A DNA stretch of 64,000 nt from Nitrospirales bacterium. Its GTDB lineage: Bacteria; Nitrospirota; Nitrospiria; Nitrospirales; UBA8639. Made by a program: the position numbers and the translations under genes. Of the stretch, positions 35,001 to 43,385 are shown piece after piece; the first letter of the stretch is position 1; every line of letters starts with the position of its first letter. The notes under the pieces are model-generated. The model worked only from the letters and a program-made list of their open reading frames with translations, searched no databases and was not told the DNA's origin. The DNA lies in the NCBI GenBank assembly GCA_029261295.1, contig JAJDBP010000016.1, positions 16,068 to 80,067 on the forward strand. Reading direction: 5' to 3'.

Positions 35001-36237
35001 GAAAGAAGAGCAGGTGCAACTTCAAATGGGACCGAACATGAGTCGCCGACAATGGTCGTCCCAGCTGACGCCGACAGAGGTTTTAAAGTTGACGGCGAGT
35101 CATGATGATGCTTGGGTAGAAACGTATCGGTTTAATATCAGTCCGTTATGGCATCCAACGTTTGAGGGGATTCCGGCTATTCATCCTCAGTCAGCTGCTG
35201 AAGGAGCGATTCCTGAATGGAGGCCATGGCCGGGAGAAGAATTCACAGTGAAGGTCATTCAACCACTCGGGGTAGAAGGAGCGACCTTTACCGTGGAATC
35301 CAGTCACCTGACATGGAAACCAGGCCAGAGGGCCACGGATGGGTCATTGGTGGCTTCGTTTCGAAGTAGTCAAGGCCGACAGCATGCGGTGCGTGTTCCG
35401 GAAGGGGCTCAAGTGGAGTCAGTAAAGATGAATAATGTCTCTCAGCCGATTCATCAAGAAGCCACCCTCGTGACGTTTCCCATACGTCCCGGGCAACAGA
35501 TAGTGGAAGTGGCATGGCGAGTACCAGAGGGAATACAAGCGTGGTTTACGACACCAACCGTGGATTTAGGTGTTGAGAGCGTGAATGCGCAGGTGACTCT
35601 TTCCGTCCCATCAAATCGCTGGCTTCTCTGGGTGAATGGCCCGAGGTTGGGCCCGGCCGTTCTCCTTTGGGGAATTCTCGCCGTGATGGTGGGAGTGGCT
35701 ATTGTGTTAGGGCGCCTTTCTTTTTCGCCATTACGCACGTGGCATTGGGTGTTTTTGGGATTAGGACTTACTCAAATTCCCATGGTCGCGGCACTCATTG
35801 TTGTTGGGTGGTTCGGAGCGATGGCGTGGCGACGAACCATCTCATCCAACGTATGGTCTCCGTTATCATTCAATGTGATGCAAATAGGGCTAGCACTGCT
35901 AACTTTTCTGGCTGGTATTGGTTTGTTGTGGGCCATACAAACAGGCTTAGTGGGGCAACCTGACATGGGTATTGTGGGGAATGGTTCCACTCCATGGCAA
36001 TTACAATGGTTTCAAGACCGTGCGGATGCGAAGTTGCCAATAGGAACGATGGTGTCGCTCCCATTGTGGGTCTATCGGATAGGAATGTTGCTGTGGGCAT
36101 TGTGGCTGGCCATGGCCGTTGTGACCTGGGTGCGTTGGGGTTGGAAAGGTTGGACGACAGGTGGTTATTGGCAGCCCGTCGGGAAACAAACTATTGTGTC
36201 TCCGACATCAGAGATAAGTTCTTCCAAGCAAGAATAA
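32080..36237 (+). CDS. Giant membrane protein built as an internal tandem duplication
   Basis: 1385 residues from the ATG at 32080, with AAGGA eight bases upstream. A signal peptide ends near residue 29 (VSLAK). Each half has a large beta-rich exported domain followed by a membrane cluster and a last membrane helix. Matching blocks between halves include WPQDVSVDG (107-115) and RPQQILVDG (821-829), LPKGQHIVKG (131-140) and LQPGVHQVIMEG (847-858), LHVPPGWRVL (458-467) and LSVPSNRWLLW (1174-1184), QVRLEWSG (671-678) and QLQWFQD (1307-1313), and the last helices at about 690-715 and 1330-1355. Each half starts with a Cys pair (residues 57 and 69; 778 and 782). An acidic linker at about 590-660 occurs only in the first half. 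I do not recognise a named family. A uracil-DNA-glycosylase gene follows by 34 bases. Confidence 0.8.
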   Translation: MNGHDRQKMFIGLVLGILFLGGIHVSLAKTPLKPEDVPAPLKPWVSWVLKSHDDWACPMLYNDAKERVCAWPSRLALTVTSEGGSFTQKWEVIRETTVRLPGERAFWPQDVSVDGQSVVVRDNRGRPTMVLPKGQHIVKGSWRWTRIPESLLLPKETALLAVSMNGKSVSFPQVDSKGRLWFRPQIVASVGAEASDTLEVRVFRKLIDELPFQVMTQWQLVIGGQAREVLLPGVLDVGMRPLVLESPLPAQIDTNGQLRLQARAGEWTVTLTTHSLDPINAVTMHPRPLPWPKEEIWVVETRPALRVVEITGAPSVDPQQTLLPEEWRVFPAYRMTPETTITLTQQRRGHEQPGMDHLNLAREWWLDFDGQGYTVRDELTGTLVQSWRLTVQAPMQLGRVELNGRPHVVTHLPGQEDAGVEVRLGEMRMVGESRMNASARTLPAVGWETDVHAMGSTLHVPPGWRVLHASGVDRATYTWITRWTLLDMFLVLIAAAVVARLWSWPWGLVAGVTLALIYHEPEAPVWVWGHVLAAAAFLRVLPSGRWQMMVFGYRAVSLFVLVAFALPFMVQQVRVGLYPQLEYPWQQVTSEVKQFPATPENEAMPLEESSRVEDEGDMATNKLLETRRLKSRVPMQDRSISDSFGSSYSKSYAPDMAVQTGPGLPTWGWNQVRLEWSGPVSRDQQLSLWYLSPSMTFMMLLLQVGGVGLLIWRVLDYRSTQWPISGEREGKLAAAVLSAGLVFMMASGLLAPSWSQAEMPSKEMLIELEQRLMASPSCLPACADIPSLHLTSTTETLRLRLSIHANESVAVPLPGPPQQWRPQQILVDGKPAKGLTQEKHGQLYVLLQPGVHQVIMEGRVPDQPAFVLALPLTPHHVKTTIQGWIVQGIGEEGVPQKQLHLRREKGASRSQVSSTSTWQPKPIPPLVRITRTIHVGLDWRMQTVVERMSPHGSALALSIPLIPGEVVKQAGLTVKEEQVQLQMGPNMSRRQWSSQLTPTEVLKLTASHDDAWVETYRFNISPLWHPTFEGIPAIHPQSAAEGAIPEWRPWPGEEFTVKVIQPLGVEGATFTVESSHLTWKPGQRATDGSLVASFRSSQGRQHAVRVPEGAQVESVKMNNVSQPIHQEATLVTFPIRPGQQIVEVAWRVPEGIQAWFTTPTVDLGVESVNAQVTLSVPSNRWLLWVNGPRLGPAVLLWGILAVMVGVAIVLGRLSFSPLRTWHWVFLGLGLTQIPMVAALIVVGWFGAMAWRRTISSNVWSPLSFNVMQIGLALLTFLAGIGLLWAIQTGLVGQPDMGIVGNGSTPWQLQWFQDRADAKLPIGTMVSLPLWVYRIGMLLWALWLAMAVVTWVRWGWKGWTTGGYWQPVGKQTIVSPTSEISSSKQE

Positions 36238-36271
36238 TTGGTATCTTTCTACCTCACAACGAGATCTTCGA

Positions 36272-36862
36272 ATGAAGGTGGCCTTAAAAATACTCCTTGA
36301 TGAGGTAAAGAGCTGTGAAGTATGTAAGCCATTCTTACCCAGGGGACCGCGCCCGGTCATCCAACTTCATCCAAAAGCTTCAGTCTTAATTGTTGGACAA
36401 GCACCGGGAAGAAAAGTGCACGAAACGGGAATTCCGTTTGATGATCCAAGTGGGGAACGCTTACGGGATTGGATGGGTATTGATCGGGCAACCTTCTACG
36501 ACGCGAAAAAGATTGCGATTCTGCCAATGGGTTTCTGTTATCCGGGAACCGGGAAATCTGGGGATCTTCCACCCCGACCGGAATGTGTCCCGACTTGGCG
36601 GGAACAGTTGCTAAGGCAAATACCCCACCTTAAGCTCACCCTCGTGATCGGACAATATGCACAGGATTATCATCTTGCGAATTCTCCTCCCAAGATGGTC
36701 ACCGAAACCGTCAAAGCATGGAAGAAGTTTTGGCCCACCCAGTTACCGCTGCCTCATCCCAGTCCTCGGAATAATCTCTGGCTCAAACGAAATCCGTGGT
36801 TTCAAAAAGAACTCCTGCCAATTCTTCAATCTCAAATTAAGATGTTGTTACCTGATTCGTGA
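36272..36862 (+). CDS. Uracil-DNA glycosylase superfamily protein, probable 4Fe-4S type
   Basis: 196 residues. The superfamily motif A is GQAPGRKVHETGIPFDDPSG at 43-61, and the late motif is HPSPRN at 162-167. Cys15, Cys18, Cys89 and Cys105 have CX2C and CX15C spacing, as in family 4/5 glycosylases that bind a 4Fe-4S cluster. It should remove uracil or a related lesion from DNA. The motif-A catalytic residue is not certain, because the segment reads GIPFDDPSG where family 4 usually has GxPFVGxAG. It is probably co-transcribed with the giant membrane protein gene, with no obvious functional link. Confidence 0.82.
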   Translation: MKVALKILLDEVKSCEVCKPFLPRGPRPVIQLHPKASVLIVGQAPGRKVHETGIPFDDPSGERLRDWMGIDRATFYDAKKIAILPMGFCYPGTGKSGDLPPRPECVPTWREQLLRQIPHLKLTLVIGQYAQDYHLANSPPKMVTETVKAWKKFWPTQLPLPHPSPRNNLWLKRNPWFQKELLPILQSQIKMLLPDS

Positions 36863-36914
36863 GCATCCGTACGCCTCCCTCCAACCTCTATTCAATTGGC
36901 ATGTACATCCTTTT

Positions 36915-37634
36915 TCAAATATGAGTTGGTAGTAAGTGTCCGACCTTCACATAAATGAGGGCGCCTTCCTCTTTTGTAAAGGGCGTATGTGTACTGAGAT
37001 GGGGGGAGCGGATCCATGAGCCCGTTGGATAGCGATCATGCTCGTCATAAAAGATTCCTTCCAAGACAAGGATTTCTTCTCCACCTCGATGGGAGTGTTG
37101 TGTGAACTGAGTATGAGGTGCCCACCGAACCAGTGCCACATGTTCATGTTCATTTTCGTGTAGCGGCATGACCTGAAGTCCATCTGCAATTCCAGGACGC
37201 CAGGTGGCCTGGTGGGTATTGATCGCCATGGGTTGCTTATCGTTCTGAGAGAATTGATAGGCTTTGATGAATAATATGCATCCTTGAGTTCCTACTCTTG
37301 CCCTAGGCAAGGTTCCAATTGGATTTCTGACATAGGTTCCTACGGGATATTCCCTCTGATCATCAGTGAAGGTTCCTTCGAGAATAAAAATTTCTGTGTC
37401 ACCATCATAAAGGTTCAAAGCCAATTCGTGATGAGAGGTGTAGCGAACAATGTTGGTTGATCGGACGGAGTCACTACCTATCCGATCAAATGGCATCTGT
37501 TCAACTCCGAGTCTTGAGGAAGCCGTCCAAGAATACTCTTCAGGTTTAATCACCACCCGTTGGTGAATATCACCATTCACGTATCCATCTTCTGGCGACG
37601 AGGCGAGGGTATGTTGATTGGAAAAGACAGACAT
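36915..37634 (-). CDS. Bicupin protein (ChrR-like cupin domains)
   Basis: 239 residues with two cupin domains. The first, near 60-125, carries DGDTEIFILEGTFTDDQREYPVGTYVRNP. The second, near 165-230, carries HSHRGGEEILVLEGIFYDEHDRYPTGSWIRSP. The second has the full metal motif with two His and a Glu (HSHRGGEE), while the first has Asp/Glu and fewer His. This is the ChrR/Cupin_7 anti-sigma-type cupin, but the N-terminal zinc-binding anti-sigma domain is missing. It is a stand-alone metal-binding cupin of unknown substrate. Confidence 0.85.
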   Translation of the reverse strand: MSVFSNQHTLASSPEDGYVNGDIHQRVVIKPEEYSWTASSRLGVEQMPFDRIGSDSVRSTNIVRYTSHHELALNLYDGDTEIFILEGTFTDDQREYPVGTYVRNPIGTLPRARVGTQGCILFIKAYQFSQNDKQPMAINTHQATWRPGIADGLQVMPLHENEHEHVALVRWAPHTQFTQHSHRGGEEILVLEGIFYDEHDRYPTGSWIRSPHLSTHTPFTKEEGALIYVKVGHLLPTHI

Positions 37635-37832
37635 TACTTGAAAAGATGACCCCAGTTGAAATGGTTGCCTACTTGGAAATGTCCGGCAAGATCATATTCC
37701 TTATCGGAGCAAATGGGGAAGCCCACACCCGTTCGGAATTTCCAGTTAGATTTGGGATGCCAAAGAATAGTGAGCTATCCAAAATTTACGTGAGAGCAGG
37801 GAAGATTCCCCTCCCCCAACAAGGCAGTGTGA

Positions 37833-38504
37833 TCAGTTGAGTGGCTGAAGACACGCCTCAGAATCATGTTTTGGATTATTTACCAGAGTACTGACCGGAA
37901 ATGCCTCCATTTCCTCTGGAGGAAATGATTGTAGCAGGGGTGCCAAGTGTTGCGGATCCTGAATTCGGGGATCTAGCCACGTGTCATAATCTTGTGGCTG
38001 TAAGATAACTGGCATTCGGTGGTGGATCGGTTCCATGATTGAGTTGGGGCCAATGGTAAGCATGGCACATGTTTCCACGGAATCATTGGTTTCTGGCCTC
38101 CATTGTTCCCAGATTCCTGCAAAGCAAAAAGAGCGTTGATTCTTCATTCGAATATAGTAGGGCTGCTTCGCCTTCCCTTCACGTTTCCATTCAAAGAATC
38201 CATCAGCTAAAACCACACAGCGTTGTTGTTTAAACGCCTTCCGAAAGGAGGGTTTCTCAGACACCGTTTCGGCTCGGGCGTTAATCAGCTTGTTCCCGAT
38301 GCTCGAATCTTTGGCCCAGGATGGAACGAGGCCCCATTTGAATTCTCTCCATTCTCGTTCATGAGATCCTGGAATAGAACGCACGCAAGCAATGGGTTGT
38401 GACGGGGCAATGTTGTAGCGTGGCGGTAAGATCGGAGGATTAGGGAAGCCTAGCAGAGCGGCAAGATTTTTAAAGTTTTCTTTTCGAGTGAAGCGGCCGC
38501 ACAT
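37833..38504 (-). CDS. yedK: SRAP-domain SOS-response-associated peptidase (YedK/HMCES)
   Basis: 223 residues, the usual length. The protein starts MCGRF with catalytic Cys2, which forms a DNA-protein crosslink at abasic sites after removal of Met1. Other landmarks are YNIAPSQPIACVR, INARAETV and GFFEWKREGKAKQPYYIR, with the catalytic Glu in the EW pair, and the late His in HHRMPVIL. It shields abasic sites in single-stranded DNA. The start is fixed by the MCGRF motif and directly abuts the stop of the DUF1499 gene. Confidence 0.95.
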   Translation of the reverse strand: MCGRFTRKENFKNLAALLGFPNPPILPPRYNIAPSQPIACVRSIPGSHEREWREFKWGLVPSWAKDSSIGNKLINARAETVSEKPSFRKAFKQQRCVVLADGFFEWKREGKAKQPYYIRMKNQRSFCFAGIWEQWRPETNDSVETCAMLTIGPNSIMEPIHHRMPVILQPQDYDTWLDPRIQDPQHLAPLLQSFPPEEMEAFPVSTLVNNPKHDSEACLQPLN

Positions 38505-39026
38505 TTATGAATAGCCGGAAGGTTTGGGGTTTGTCCGAATCATCTTTTCAGAACCTGATTTGGCGTGTTCCTGAAACAAACTCGAAATTAATTCAACTCG
38601 TTTTCTGTTAGCTCCAAAGTCACTATGCCCCACCCTTGAGGCTGAACGGATGTGGATGGCGTGATTCGAGCGATCATGTCGGACTTCCAAATCATCGACA
38701 AACCCAAAAAGCTTTGAAGCAAATGTGGCAGCCAGATAAGCTTCTTCCTCAATGCTAATCTTGCCACCAACCTTCTGAATGGTGTGTTTCAACGCATTCA
38801 TCGCGGAGCCGGTCATGGCAGCTGGATAGTGAATAGGGGGAATAGCATGTGAATCACCCTCAGCAATTTCACTCACGACACAGTTGGGTGAATCAGGGCA
38901 AGGAGTGAGACGTCCCCCTACTAACCCAGGAGGTTTCCCTGACTTGGACATCGTGCCAAGCATATAAAATCGAGCAGCGATAAGGAGGGAAATAAGAACG
39001 GTAATAATCAGAATCGCTTTGAACAT
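38505..39026 (-). CDS. DUF1499 family protein
   Basis: 173 residues with an N-terminal membrane segment (MFKAILIITVLISLLIAARFYML). The DUF1499 landmark is LTPCPDSPNCVVSE near 41-54, followed by IHYPA and the later FVDDLEVRHDRSNHAIHIRSASRVGHSDFGANRKRVELI. Its role is not established. It directly precedes the SRAP gene and is probably co-transcribed with it. Confidence 0.87.
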   Translation of the reverse strand: MFKAILIITVLISLLIAARFYMLGTMSKSGKPPGLVGGRLTPCPDSPNCVVSEIAEGDSHAIPPIHYPAAMTGSAMNALKHTIQKVGGKISIEEEAYLAATFASKLFGFVDDLEVRHDRSNHAIHIRSASRVGHSDFGANRKRVELISSLFQEHAKSGSEKMIRTNPKPSGYS

Positions 39027-39227
39027 TTTATTAGTACAGCAGTATAGGGAATATCCGGCTGGCTTTATGATATCGAGAAGGAAGGCATTGGGATCGAAGA
39101 TGTCCTACAATGACAACCTTCTAGTCCTTCAGTGTTCCTGCCATGAGACCTATTCTCCAACGACCACGAAATACAAGAAAAAATGGGAAAGATAAAGTCT
39201 CTAAAACTTTATTGTTCCGTATAAAGC

Positions 39228-39755
39228 CTATTGGCCTTTTTTCAAGGTGATGTCGATCATCATTTCGTCGGCGAGGCGTTCGAGAATGGTGCGGATCTGT
39301 TCAGAATCGGTTTCGGTAGGTGGGACAAGCTCGGCCTCGGCCCGAAAAAGCCGGTCTCCTGACATGGGGGCACTTTCGACAACCGTTCGAAGATCTTGCA
39401 TGCTGACTCCAAGGGCAGCCAATTTACCTGAAATCTCACGCATGATCCCTGGACGGTCTTGTCCAACCAGTTCCAGGCGCAACGAGTTATGATGGTCGAT
39501 ATGCGCCAGTGACCAGTCACTGTCCACCACACTGACGGACAGCCCTCTGTCTGCTAGCGTCGGTAGTGCCGCAATGAAACCCTCCGCCTGACTTTCAGGA
39601 AGGTGAATCTGAACAACTCCAGCAAAATGCCCTGCTAGGCGAGCCATTCGGCTCTCGTCCCAGTTACCCTCATGTTTGGCAATTAAATCTGCCAGAGTCT
39701 CGACCAACCCAGGCCGATCTTTGCCGATGACTGTAAGAACCAGTGCACGCGCCAT
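39228..39755 (-). CDS. GcvR-like double-ACT-domain protein
   Basis: 175 residues with two ACT domains: VLTVIGKDRPGLVETLADLIAKHEGN at 6-31, and LRLELVGQDRPGIMREISGKLAALGVSM near 91-118. Both have the DRPG turn. This is the layout of the glycine-cleavage regulator GcvR and related ACT-only proteins, which bind amino acids or regulator proteins. No gcv gene is near. Confidence 0.87.
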   Translation of the reverse strand: MARALVLTVIGKDRPGLVETLADLIAKHEGNWDESRMARLAGHFAGVVQIHLPESQAEGFIAALPTLADRGLSVSVVDSDWSLAHIDHHNSLRLELVGQDRPGIMREISGKLAALGVSMQDLRTVVESAPMSGDRLFRAEAELVPPTETDSEQIRTILERLADEMMIDITLKKGQ

Positions 39756-39805
39756 GGCGGCAGTCTAGACATTCATACTGTCGAATGACAAGACCTGGTT
39801 GGAAA

Positions 39806-39829
39806 TTCTGAATACCTCTGAATTCAGAA
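39806..39829 (-). terminator. Weak hairpin downstream of the lipoprotein gene
   Basis: TTCTGAAT and ATTCAGAA form a perfect 8-bp stem with an eight-base loop, ten bases beyond the stop of the minus-strand gene. The T-run after it is short, so termination is only a possibility. Confidence 0.35.
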
Positions 39830-39839
39830 GAAATAGGGG

Positions 39840-40538
39840 TTAGGGAATCCGATCAACCGTCAGAATCAAATACCCACAATTATTGCTATAAAAATAATCG
39901 AGTTGGGTATCGTTCGCAAAGACATACAACTCCCCAGTGCCTGGTGCAGTGAATGTTCCAGTCACGACTTCCATATGAGCTAACTCTTCCACATTTTCCA
40001 TATTCGTGGCGAAAGAAAAGTGGCCATTTTCATTCTTCTCTGACCCTTCTACCACACCTTGAAGGACCATAAGATCATCATCCCAAGAAGAACTAAATAA
40101 GCGCCCAAACAATCTTATCGTCTTACGCCAAAACGTATTAGCATGATTACCCCAACCCAGTATGGGGTGGGCATCAATCCCAGCATCAAACCAGCCATGA
40201 GCAAATTTTTCTATACGAAACCGATATCGCATATCCTTCACTAGTTTGATACCCGAATAATTTTTTCGTTCATGGGCTAGAACAAAAAACCGTTTTTCAC
40301 CATCTTCCTTCTTTAACTCTTCGGCAGGGTCATGGGAAGTGGATGCTCTATCGTTTTGTGATTGTATATGGTCAATCTCCTTTTTCAGCTTCTTTGAAAT
40401 ATTTTCTTGCTCTTTCGTCTCCCCTGACGATTCACTACACAGCGATACAGACTGACAGCCTTGTAACGTGATCAGCAAAAGAAACCAGGGAAGGAGTCTT
40501 CGAATACACATACCGTCGAAAGAAAAAATGCAAGACAT
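39840..40538 (-). CDS. Lipoprotein with lectin-like C-terminal domain
   Basis: 232 residues from 40538, or 223 from the ATG at 40511. Lipobox LQGC follows a hydrophobic run. A charged helical region (about 32-85) leads to a beta domain in which FRIEKFAHGWFDAGIDAHPILGWG and ELYVFANDTQLDYFYSNNCGYLILTV resemble the strands of PA-IL-like/galactose-binding-type jelly rolls. The gene lies 16 bases after the DUF2235 lipoprotein gene on the same strand, so the two are probably one unit. It may bind sugar or serve as a partner of the lipase-like protein. Confidence 0.68.
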   Translation of the reverse strand: MSCIFSFDGMCIRRLLPWFLLLITLQGCQSVSLCSESSGETKEQENISKKLKKEIDHIQSQNDRASTSHDPAEELKKEDGEKRFFVLAHERKNYSGIKLVKDMRYRFRIEKFAHGWFDAGIDAHPILGWGNHANTFWRKTIRLFGRLFSSSWDDDLMVLQGVVEGSEKNENGHFSFATNMENVEELAHMEVVTGTFTAPGTGELYVFANDTQLDYFYSNNCGYLILTVDRIP

Positions 40539-40554
40539 GCGCTGCTAGCGCCGC

Positions 40555-41865
40555 CTATTCCTCAGAACATGTCGGTTGAAGTGGGTAATTCACCCCTATT
40601 ATTTCGTCTTTAAAACGGATAGGGACAGAATCAGCATCCTTCCGCTCTTCATAACTTGAATGGATATTGGCTTCCTTTGGAAGTTTTCGGTCCTCACAAT
40701 CGCTCCCGATATTGGCAGGCCAATCTCCAAATGACCAATGAGTTAATCCTTTTGCGTTCGCATTCGTTTGATGAAGGACTCCACTGTTGAAGGTATAGTG
40801 ATCATCTAATAAATCGAGCATCCAGTTATAGGATAGGCCCGGGAGCTGATCCGAATCCGCGTAGCCTCCTCCCACATCGGCGTGAGCGCCTGGAAACCAG
40901 ACTTCATCAATTTTGGTCCTAGGGTTCATAGGTTGACACATCAAAGTTTGTTGGAAATTTGTCCGCTTTTCGTCGATAGAAACTGCATGCGCGATATGCT
41001 GAAAAGGCGGATAGGCACCTAATTTGTATCGATGACTGTTTCTCGCATCACAGTTGCCATATTCTATAAACGAAGAACCAGGCACCGTATCCCAAAGTCC
41101 TAAAAACGTCACTTCCACTGGTATGACGTCAATTTTGTGTTGAGTGTGAATTTCTTGAGCCAGAGGTGGGGGAGTCTGAGGAGTCCAGTTTTTCCAATAG
41201 GTTTGTTTTTCGTAATCTTTAGCCGTTTGAGAATTTCCATCATTTTCTGGATTGTCAGGATCATATACCCCTTTAGTTCTCGCATCCTTCGTCAACTCAA
41301 TAATCTTATTGCTAATCCTGATTTGTTCTTTTTCTTGGTCTGGCCCAGGAAAATTTTCGGGAAGACCGCTATAGCCTAATAACCCAGCAAGAATGCGAGC
41401 TTGGTGGGCGCCTCGACTAAATCCCAATATAAAGATCTTGTCTTTAGCGCGATAATGTTGGGCAAGAAATCGATATCCAATTAATATCCGCTCTTCCATA
41501 CCTAACCCTAAAATCATTCCAGTCAGGGTTAAAAAACTATTTTTTGTCCCTACTCCATCAATGTAAATGCTTTGGGTTAATGGAGCATTGCTATGAGCAA
41601 GGACGGTATAGAGGCGGTGAACATTGGTTTCCAAAATAGGATCATTGGCGGTTCCATCAAAAAACACAAAAAGGTTTTTATGCTCCACCGATTCTTCTAA
41701 ATTCTCATTGGCTTGTTTATCCCTTGGGTATGTAATGGTCGTCGGGAAGGTCGGAATGTACGCACAGCCCGAACTCAATATGAACGCCAACAGACAAAAG
41801 ACCAACAAAAAACGGTGCATCATTTGTTCTGGCAGTGAGTTTTTTGTCTTGTGATTTGAATCCAT
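40555..41865 (-). CDS. DUF2235 (Tle1-like) lipase-type lipoprotein
   Basis: 436 residues. The start at 41865 is supported by AAGGAG six bases upstream. A lipobox lies at about 31-34 (LSSGC, Cys34). The alpha/beta-hydrolase core has FVFFDGTAND near 66-75, the nucleophile elbow GFSRGAH with Ser150, and GAHADVGGGY at 326-335, all hallmarks of DUF2235 and of Tle1 type VI effectors. A lipid-anchored, signal-peptide-bearing form differs from secreted Tle1 effectors, and no type VI secretion genes are here. It may act on phospholipids or on an envelope ester. Confidence 0.84.
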   Translation of the reverse strand: MDSNHKTKNSLPEQMMHRFLLVFCLLAFILSSGCAYIPTFPTTITYPRDKQANENLEESVEHKNLFVFFDGTANDPILETNVHRLYTVLAHSNAPLTQSIYIDGVGTKNSFLTLTGMILGLGMEERILIGYRFLAQHYRAKDKIFILGFSRGAHQARILAGLLGYSGLPENFPGPDQEKEQIRISNKIIELTKDARTKGVYDPDNPENDGNSQTAKDYEKQTYWKNWTPQTPPPLAQEIHTQHKIDVIPVEVTFLGLWDTVPGSSFIEYGNCDARNSHRYKLGAYPPFQHIAHAVSIDEKRTNFQQTLMCQPMNPRTKIDEVWFPGAHADVGGGYADSDQLPGLSYNWMLDLLDDHYTFNSGVLHQTNANAKGLTHWSFGDWPANIGSDCEDRKLPKEANIHSSYEERKDADSVPIRFKDEIIGVNYPLQPTCSEE

Positions 41866-42411
41866 AGTGCACTCCTTGGATGAAAGAAAAGCCTCAAACC
41901 TTGAATGAAGATTCTTTATAAAAAACAGAAGCTCACGGAATCTCTGAATAAGGTAAGCGCCTCCCTGAATGATAAACGTTTGAGGGTAATGGAATATAAA
42001 TAATTTAGAAATAAGTCAAGAAAATAATTCTATCCATTGACCAGACGGATGCAACAGGCGGATTTGCGAGCAGATGAGGGAGTCTGATACTCGGTGCCAC
42101 GACAACTAAGTGCGGTTGGTAATGGCGAAGCTATTATTCAAAGAAAAGGCGTAAGAGGGGAATGAGGTGGGAGAGGTCCACGGATCAACAGTCAGCAGCC
42201 TTAGCCTTTTACGGTAAAGGCTTTACGTCAATACCAGGGTGAGGAAAACCGGTATTCGAATTGGCTTGGAGGGCCCGGGATCAGTACATCCTGGGATTGA
42301 ACTGCACAGCGTGACTGATGAGTATGGAGCGAAAACAAAACTCGCAGCTGTGTGTTTTAGGAATCATCATCCCAGTGTCAATTGCAGGTGACCTGTTGGT
42401 CTAGGGGTGAA
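41866..42411. other. Intergenic region, no supported gene
   Basis: About 545 bases. A 7-bp stem, AGCCTTT/AAAGGCT, lies at 42203-42222. No protein-like frame, tRNA fold or riboswitch core was recognised. The sequence may be decayed coding DNA. Confidence 0.45.
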
Positions 42412-42873
42412 TCAACTTGAGGTTGCGGGAATCGTACCCCGTTCTTCGACCGTCTCCTTTCCTTCGCCCCCAAATCGAGTGGCGAAATACCCGATGATGA
42501 TTCCAACAATGGCTCCTTCGAGTATAAACCAAAATGGCGAGGACAATATTCCGTTCGTGCCGAAGGTATGCACCATAATGGCCTTCATGTCGTTGTAGGC
42601 GAAGAACGTCAGTACGAAATTCATCCATGCGCCAATGACCGTGGATCGAATCCACCATGGTAACGGCAACTTGAGAATGGGGTGCCATGTGAAGACTCCG
42701 AATACCCCAATGACCGCCCCAACAGTTGTATACCAAAACAAGATCCCCCAGCGTAGCAACCAGCTGGCATCCGGCAGAAAGAAGGGAAAAGACACAAATC
42801 CTAGAAGGCCGAAGATCAAGCCCATGCTCTTGCCAATAGTAATTCGGGTAATGAGTGATGGATTGCTCAACAT
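42412..42873 (-). CDS. Small integral membrane protein
   Basis: 153 residues from the ATG at 42873, which has a near-perfect AAAGGAGGGG ribosome-binding site. Four hydrophobic segments are visible (near 12-30, 41-62, 75-93 and 113-131). Conserved-looking elements are PWWIRSTVIGAWMNFVLTFFAY and the Gly-rich EGAIVGIIIGYFATRFGGEG. The family name is unknown to me. Confidence 0.75.
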   Translation of the reverse strand: MLSNPSLITRITIGKSMGLIFGLLGFVSFPFFLPDASWLLRWGILFWYTTVGAVIGVFGVFTWHPILKLPLPWWIRSTVIGAWMNFVLTFFAYNDMKAIMVHTFGTNGILSSPFWFILEGAIVGIIIGYFATRFGGEGKETVEERGTIPATSS

Positions 42874-42897
42874 TGAATCCCCTCCTTTCGCCGTCAT

Positions 42898-43385
42898 TCG
42901 CCCTATTCTGGGTGGTTACCCGTTATAGTATATTAGCCTGTTCTCTAGAAGAGAAAGAAGGCAAAAGTGAGGCCAGCCGATAATTTATTTCTGGTCATAT
43001 CATTGTAAGTTGTTGCCTGACCTCAAGAAAATCCAACCCTCCTTCCGAGCTGTTTTTCCCAGAATGGTTTTTATGTGTTTGAGATGGGGTATTTCGGGGC
43101 AGGCCTCCTTTTTGAAATTGGGGCAAAAATTCACTGCTACAGTAAAAGACTGACTTGATCCGCGCTCAGCTTCAAAAACTTTCACGCGGCTCAACGAACG
43201 TTAGGGGGAATGGGAGTCTTGGCAATGATCAAGAAAGGGTAAAAGAAAGCCCGGGCGTGAAATGAGCAATCATTCACCTAACAGTTATAAACACTGGCGG
43301 CATAGTGAAGGCAATCCCTAAGGGATTATCGTCTCAATGCAGTCTTTGCAATAGAATCGATTTTGCCGCAGGGTATTTCGAAGGG
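42898..43385. other. Intergenic region, no supported gene
   Basis: About 490 bases between the small membrane protein and the end of rapA. A 64-codon minus-strand frame at 43000-43194 is probably spurious. No repeats or T-tailed hairpins are evident. Confidence 0.4.

Noticed and set aside
37646..37840. 64-codon frame between the cupin and SRAP genes
   Set aside because: No ribosome-binding site, no known motif, and it overlaps the SRAP stop. The stretch is more likely the cupin promoter.
43000..43194. 64-codon minus-strand frame near rapA
   Set aside because: No transposase or other motif could be confirmed and no ribosome-binding site is present.
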